Positions 13,288-15,834 of a DNA stretch of 15,834 bases are shown in pieces. Within the stretch, counting starts at the first letter, position 1. Every line of letters starts with the position of its first letter. The notes beneath the pieces are model-generated. The model made no database searches. It saw nothing but the letters and a program-made list of their open reading frames with translations, and was not told where the DNA came from. The stretch comes from Ruminococcus sp. UBA4350 (lineage in GTDB: Bacteria; Bacillota; Clostridia; Oscillospirales; Ruminococcaceae). The stretch lies in contig DGSY01000016.1 in assembly GCA_002394125.1 (NCBI GenBank), positions 1 to 15,834 on the forward strand, given 5' to 3'. Made by a program: the position numbers and the translations under genes.

Positions 13288-13385
13288 GCCGTTTGATTTT
13301 CGTGCGGGCACCGCATGGATGCCGGGTATGACGACGCGAAAGACAGCATCTGCTCCGGAAATGCTGCCGGCTACTCCCTCTTATC
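13276..13385 (-). ncRNA. yybP-ykoY manganese riboswitch (aptamer)
   Basis: Read on the minus strand, the closing helix pairs GATAAGA (rc of 13379-13385) with TTTTATC (rc of 13276-13282). The GGGAGUAG box (rc of 13371-13378) follows the 5' strand. A GUCGUCAUAC box (rc of 13326-13335) lies in the second hairpin, and GCAAGAC (rc of 13283-13289) precedes the 3' strand. These blocks and their order match the yybP-ykoY family, known from work on Bacillus, Lactococcus and E. coli to bind Mn2+ and usually to control Mn2+ export. Here the downstream genes are decarboxylase-type membrane subunits. The match is from memory of the consensus, not from a covariance search. Confidence 0.85.
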
Positions 13386-13391
13386 AGTTTC

Positions 13392-13420
13392 AGTTTACCA
13401 TATTTTTCAGAAATTGTCAA
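13392..13420 (-). promoter_or_regulatory. Promoter of the riboswitch/beta-subunit operon
   Basis: On the minus strand TTGACA (13415-13420) and TAAACT (13392-13397) are 17 bases apart. The predicted start near 13385 coincides with the first base pair of the riboswitch closing helix, which supports both calls. The untranslated leader is about 175 bases. Confidence 0.88.
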
Positions 13421-13516
13421 GCAGTTATACATAATTGCTGCGCCCGGATAAAAAGAACAGGCGGAGCAAATCCCTCACATGACGGGGTTTTTCCTTTTTC
13501 CTGCGGCGCGTTATAC
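13421..13516. other. Intergenic stretch between divergent promoters
   Basis: Between the beta-subunit promoter and the recG promoter no gene is seen. It contains a short palindromic patch at 13421-13441 (TTATACATAA) and a weak hairpin CCCTC/GACGGG followed by GTTTTTCC near 13482-13500, which could be a relic terminator. Confidence 0.4.
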
Positions 13517-13545
13517 TTGCATTTTCCATAAATTTGTGTTATACT
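13517..13545 (+). promoter_or_regulatory. recG promoter
   Basis: TTGCAT (13517-13522) and TATACT (13540-13545) are 17 bases apart, 38 bases before the recG start. ACTTGCA (13515-13521) and TGCAAGT (13545-13551) form an inverted repeat flanking the promoter, and TTATACT also occurs at 13511-13517. Confidence 0.75.
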
Positions 13546-13582
13546 GCAAGTAACAAACCACATTACCGAAGGACTGCATATT

Positions 13583-15631
13583 ATGAACGAACTATACCGT
13601 CCGATCGAAACGATGCCGGGCGTCGGCGAGAAGCGCGCCGCGAAATATCACAAGCTCGGCATCTTTACACCATACGATCTGCTGTTTCATTTTCCGCGTA
13701 CCTATATTGATTATACGCATCCTGTCATGATTGCGGATGCCGAAAACGGCGTGCCGGTCGCCGTGCGCTGCACCGTCCGGCAGAAGCTCGCACCGGCATT
13801 CGTGCGGCGCGGCTTTTCGCTTTTCCGCGTTGTCGTCTCCGACGGCATCACCGAAATGACGCTTGTTTTCTACAATTCCCCGTATACCTATCAGGCTATG
13901 AAGCCCGGCGAGGAATATTTCGCATACGGCAAGCTCTCCGGCGGATTTCTCCGGCGTGAAATGCAGGCACCGCAGGTGCAGAAAACGGAGGGCGCTCTGC
14001 TTTTGCAGCCGGTCTATCCGCAGACGGTCGGTCTGACGAGCGCGATGATGCGGACGAATATCCTCCGCGCCTTGCAGTATCTTGACAGCGCGCCGATCGA
14101 AACGCTGCCGCGATCCATGCGGGAACGCTGTCAGCTTTGCGGGCTGACCGAAGCGCTCCATGCCGTTCACCGCCCGGAATCGCCGCAGCAGCTCGAATCT
14201 GCGCGCTACCGCCTCGCATTCGAGGAGCTGCTGCTTTTCCAGCTCGGCACGCTGATGCTCAAACACCGCGCTGCCGGTTCGTCTGCGGTCTCCATGTCTC
14301 CGCAGACCGATATCTCCGACTTCTATGCCGCACTCCCCTTTTCGCTTACAAACGCGCAGCGCCATGCGGTTGAGGTCATCTGCCGCGATCTCTGCGCCGA
14401 GAAGCCGATGAACCGCTTATTGCAGGGCGATGTCGGAAGCGGCAAGACCGCTGTTGCGGCAGCAGCGGCGGCATTCACAGCGAAAAACGGTCTGCAAACC
14501 GTTCTCATGGCGCCGACCGAGATCCTTGCCCAGCAGCATATGCAGACCATGACGGAATTTCTCGCGCCGCTCGGCATTGAGACCGCACTGCTGACCGGAT
14601 CCACCAAAGCAAAGCAAAAGCGTGAGATCAAGCAGGGCATCGCCGAAGGAAAATATCCCGTCATCATCGGCACGCACGCCGTCATTCAGAAGGATATCGA
14701 ATTCCCATCGCTCGGTCTGGTCATCACCGATGAACAGCACCGCTTCGGCGTTGCGCAGCGCGCTGCCCTCGCGGAAAAGGGCGGATTCCCGCATAAGCTG
14801 GTCATGTCCGCGACACCGATCCCGCGTACACTTGCGCTGATCGTCTACGGTGATCTGGATATTACCGTGCTGGACGAGATGCCGAAGGGCAGACTGCCGA
14901 TCCGGACATTCGCCGTCACCGGCGGCTACCGCGATCGCGCATACGGCTTTATCCGCGAGCGGCTGGACGCGGGCGAGCAGGCATATCTGGTCTGCGCGAT
15001 GATCGAGGATTCGGATACGCTGGAAAATGTACAGGCTGCGGAGACCTATGCAGAGAATGTAAAAAACGGTGCGTTCGCGGATTACCGCGTCGGACTGCTG
15101 CACGGCAAAATGAAGCCCGCCGACAAGGAAGCTGTCATGAATGCGATGAAATCTCACGAAATCGACCTGCTCGTCTGCACGACGGTCGTGGAGGTCGGCG
15201 TCGATGTGCCGAATGCAACCGTCATCCTGATCGAGAACGCAGACCGTTTCGGGCTTGCACAGCTGCATCAGCTCCGCGGCAGAGTCGGCCGCAGCAATGT
15301 GCAGAGCTACTGCATCCTGCTGACGGACAGCCGTCGTGAGGATGCGCGGAACCGTCTCAAGATCATGAGCCGCACAACAAATGGCTTTGCGATTGCCGAG
15401 GAGGATCTGCGTCTGCGCGGCCCCGGCGATTTCTTCGGCCATGCCCAGCACGGTATGCCGCCGATGATGCAGGCCGCATTTTGCAGCAATATGCCGCTCG
15501 TTTCCGAAACACAGGAGGCTGCAAAGCAGATCCTCGCGGAGGATCCTGAGCTGGATCAGCCGGAGAACCGCCCGCTGCGGACAGCCGTTCTGCAATTATT
15601 TGCGAAAAACGGGGAGAACGGTCTGAACTGA
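13583..15631 (+). CDS. recG: ATP-dependent DNA helicase RecG
   Basis: The 682-aa protein is the usual length for RecG, which reverses stalled replication forks and processes branched recombination intermediates. The N-terminal wedge/OB region starts with a helix-hairpin-helix-like GVGEKRAAKYHKLGI (about residues 14-28). Helicase motif I is QGDVGSGKTAVA, motif Ia MAPTEILAQQH, motif II DEQHRFG, motif III MSATPIPRTLAL, motif V TTVVEVGVDVPNA and motif VI QLRGRVGRS, all intact. The TRG region is represented by EEDLRLRGPGDFFG near the C-terminus. The ATG at 13583 has GAAGGA nine bases upstream. It has its own promoter and is divergent from the riboswitch operon. No convincing terminator follows. 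Confidence 0.98.
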   Translation: MNELYRPIETMPGVGEKRAAKYHKLGIFTPYDLLFHFPRTYIDYTHPVMIADAENGVPVAVRCTVRQKLAPAFVRRGFSLFRVVVSDGITEMTLVFYNSPYTYQAMKPGEEYFAYGKLSGGFLRREMQAPQVQKTEGALLLQPVYPQTVGLTSAMMRTNILRALQYLDSAPIETLPRSMRERCQLCGLTEALHAVHRPESPQQLESARYRLAFEELLLFQLGTLMLKHRAAGSSAVSMSPQTDISDFYAALPFSLTNAQRHAVEVICRDLCAEKPMNRLLQGDVGSGKTAVAAAAAAFTAKNGLQTVLMAPTEILAQQHMQTMTEFLAPLGIETALLTGSTKAKQKREIKQGIAEGKYPVIIGTHAVIQKDIEFPSLGLVITDEQHRFGVAQRAALAEKGGFPHKLVMSATPIPRTLALIVYGDLDITVLDEMPKGRLPIRTFAVTGGYRDRAYGFIRERLDAGEQAYLVCAMIEDSDTLENVQAAETYAENVKNGAFADYRVGLLHGKMKPADKEAVMNAMKSHEIDLLVCTTVVEVGVDVPNATVILIENADRFGLAQLHQLRGRVGRSNVQSYCILLTDSRREDARNRLKIMSRTTNGFAIAEEDLRLRGPGDFFGHAQHGMPPMMQAAFCSNMPLVSETQEAAKQILAEDPELDQPENRPLRTAVLQLFAKNGENGLN

Positions 15632-15735
15632 CCCCTCCCCTGCTCTGTTTGCGTTTATATTTCACAAGTATCGCTTAAAAATTGCGGTTGTATTTTGGTG
15701 AATACGCCGTATTTGCGTAAATTTCCAAAATTCGC
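15632..15735. other. Short intergenic stretch after recG
   Basis: This is AT-rich with a weak stem TACGC/GCGTA near 15704-15720. No gene or clear terminator is seen before the tRNA promoter. Confidence 0.4.
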
Positions 15736-15764
15736 TTGACATTTCCGGCCGAATGCTGTATAAT
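15736..15764 (+). promoter_or_regulatory. Consensus promoter of the right-edge tRNA
   Basis: TTGACA (15736-15741) and TATAAT (15759-15764) are 17 bases apart, a perfect consensus pair as at the tRNA-Ser operon. The leader to 15812 can fold a hairpin between GTCGCC (15771-15776) and GGGTGAC (15798-15804). Confidence 0.93.
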
Positions 15765-15812
15765 AACAAAGTCGCCTGACGGAAACGAAACACTTCCGGG
15801 TGACAGGATGAT

Positions 15813-15834
15813 GGCCTGGTAGTTCAGTTGGTTA
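15813..15834 (+). tRNA. tRNA, 5' part, probably tRNA-Asp (runs off right edge)
   Basis: GGCCTGGTAGTTCAGTTGGTTA has the acceptor, the TAG turn and a D-arm typical of clostridial tRNA-Asp genes. The anticodon lies beyond the window, so the amino acid is a resemblance call. The stable-RNA promoter just upstream supports a tRNA, possibly the first of a cluster. Confidence 0.75.

Noticed and set aside
13276..13385. Other metal riboswitch classes (NiCo, Na+-responsive DUF1646-type) for the leader
   Set aside because: The GGGAGUAG, GUCGUCA and CAAGAC blocks with the paired ends fit yybP-ykoY. I could not see the NiCo conserved boxes, and I do not recall the Na+ class consensus well enough to support it.
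14417..15595. 392-aa minus-strand open frame opposite recG
   Set aside because: All helicase motifs are on the plus strand; this frame has only shadow composition.

Overview
The window looks like chromosomal DNA from a moderately GC-rich Clostridia member, probably Oscillospiraceae/Ruminococcus-like. The evidence is AGGAGG-type ribosome binding sites, TTGACA/TATAAT promoters with 17-nt spacers, a Firmicutes-type LexA box, VanRS/Bce-like two-component systems, Na+-decarboxylase-type membrane subunits and a classical RecG. This placement rests on family resemblance, since no marker gene is present. Nearly everything is on the minus strand. Only recG and a cut tRNA at the right edge are on the plus strand.

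Layout. 1-298 (-): the N-terminal part of an unrecognised small protein running off the left edge. 299-789: an AT-rich stretch without a convincing gene, holding repeated CGTGTGCGA-type motifs and several hairpins. 790-999 (-): two tandem tRNA-Ser genes (GCT and TGA anticodons) behind a perfect consensus promoter. 1203-3574 (-): a response regulator and sensor kinase pair whose promoter carries three 11-bp direct repeats. 3665-4636 (-): a CobW/G3E-family GTPase with a non-canonical metal-binding motif. 4777-7400 (-): a compact SOS operon of a Y-family polymerase, an ABC-type single-domain ATPase and a YolD-like protein, behind a perfect LexA box. 7672-11026 (-): response regulator, ABC ATPase, ABC permease and sensor kinase, with a second 11-bp direct-repeat promoter between the regulator and the transporter. 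11145-13207 (-): a Na+-decarboxylase beta subunit, a 56-aa gamma-like subunit and an unknown single-pass membrane protein. 13583-15631 (+): recG. 15813-15834 (+): the start of a tRNA, probably Asp.

Most interesting system. The beta/gamma operon has a 5' leader that matches the yybP-ykoY manganese riboswitch: paired ends, the GGGAGUAG box, a GUCGUCA box and a CAAGAC box. It is followed by an intrinsic terminator whose 5' arm contains the 3' strand of the aptamer's closing helix. This is the architecture of an ON switch. No alpha (carboxyltransferase) or biotin-carrier gene accompanies the membrane subunits here. A manganese-responsive, apparently orphan beta/gamma pair with an unknown third membrane protein is the best candidate for unrecognised biology in this window.

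Second-tier items are the ATPase inserted in the SOS polymerase operon, the iteron-like motif array near the left edge, and a 121-bp nested inverted-repeat block between 7550 and 7670.
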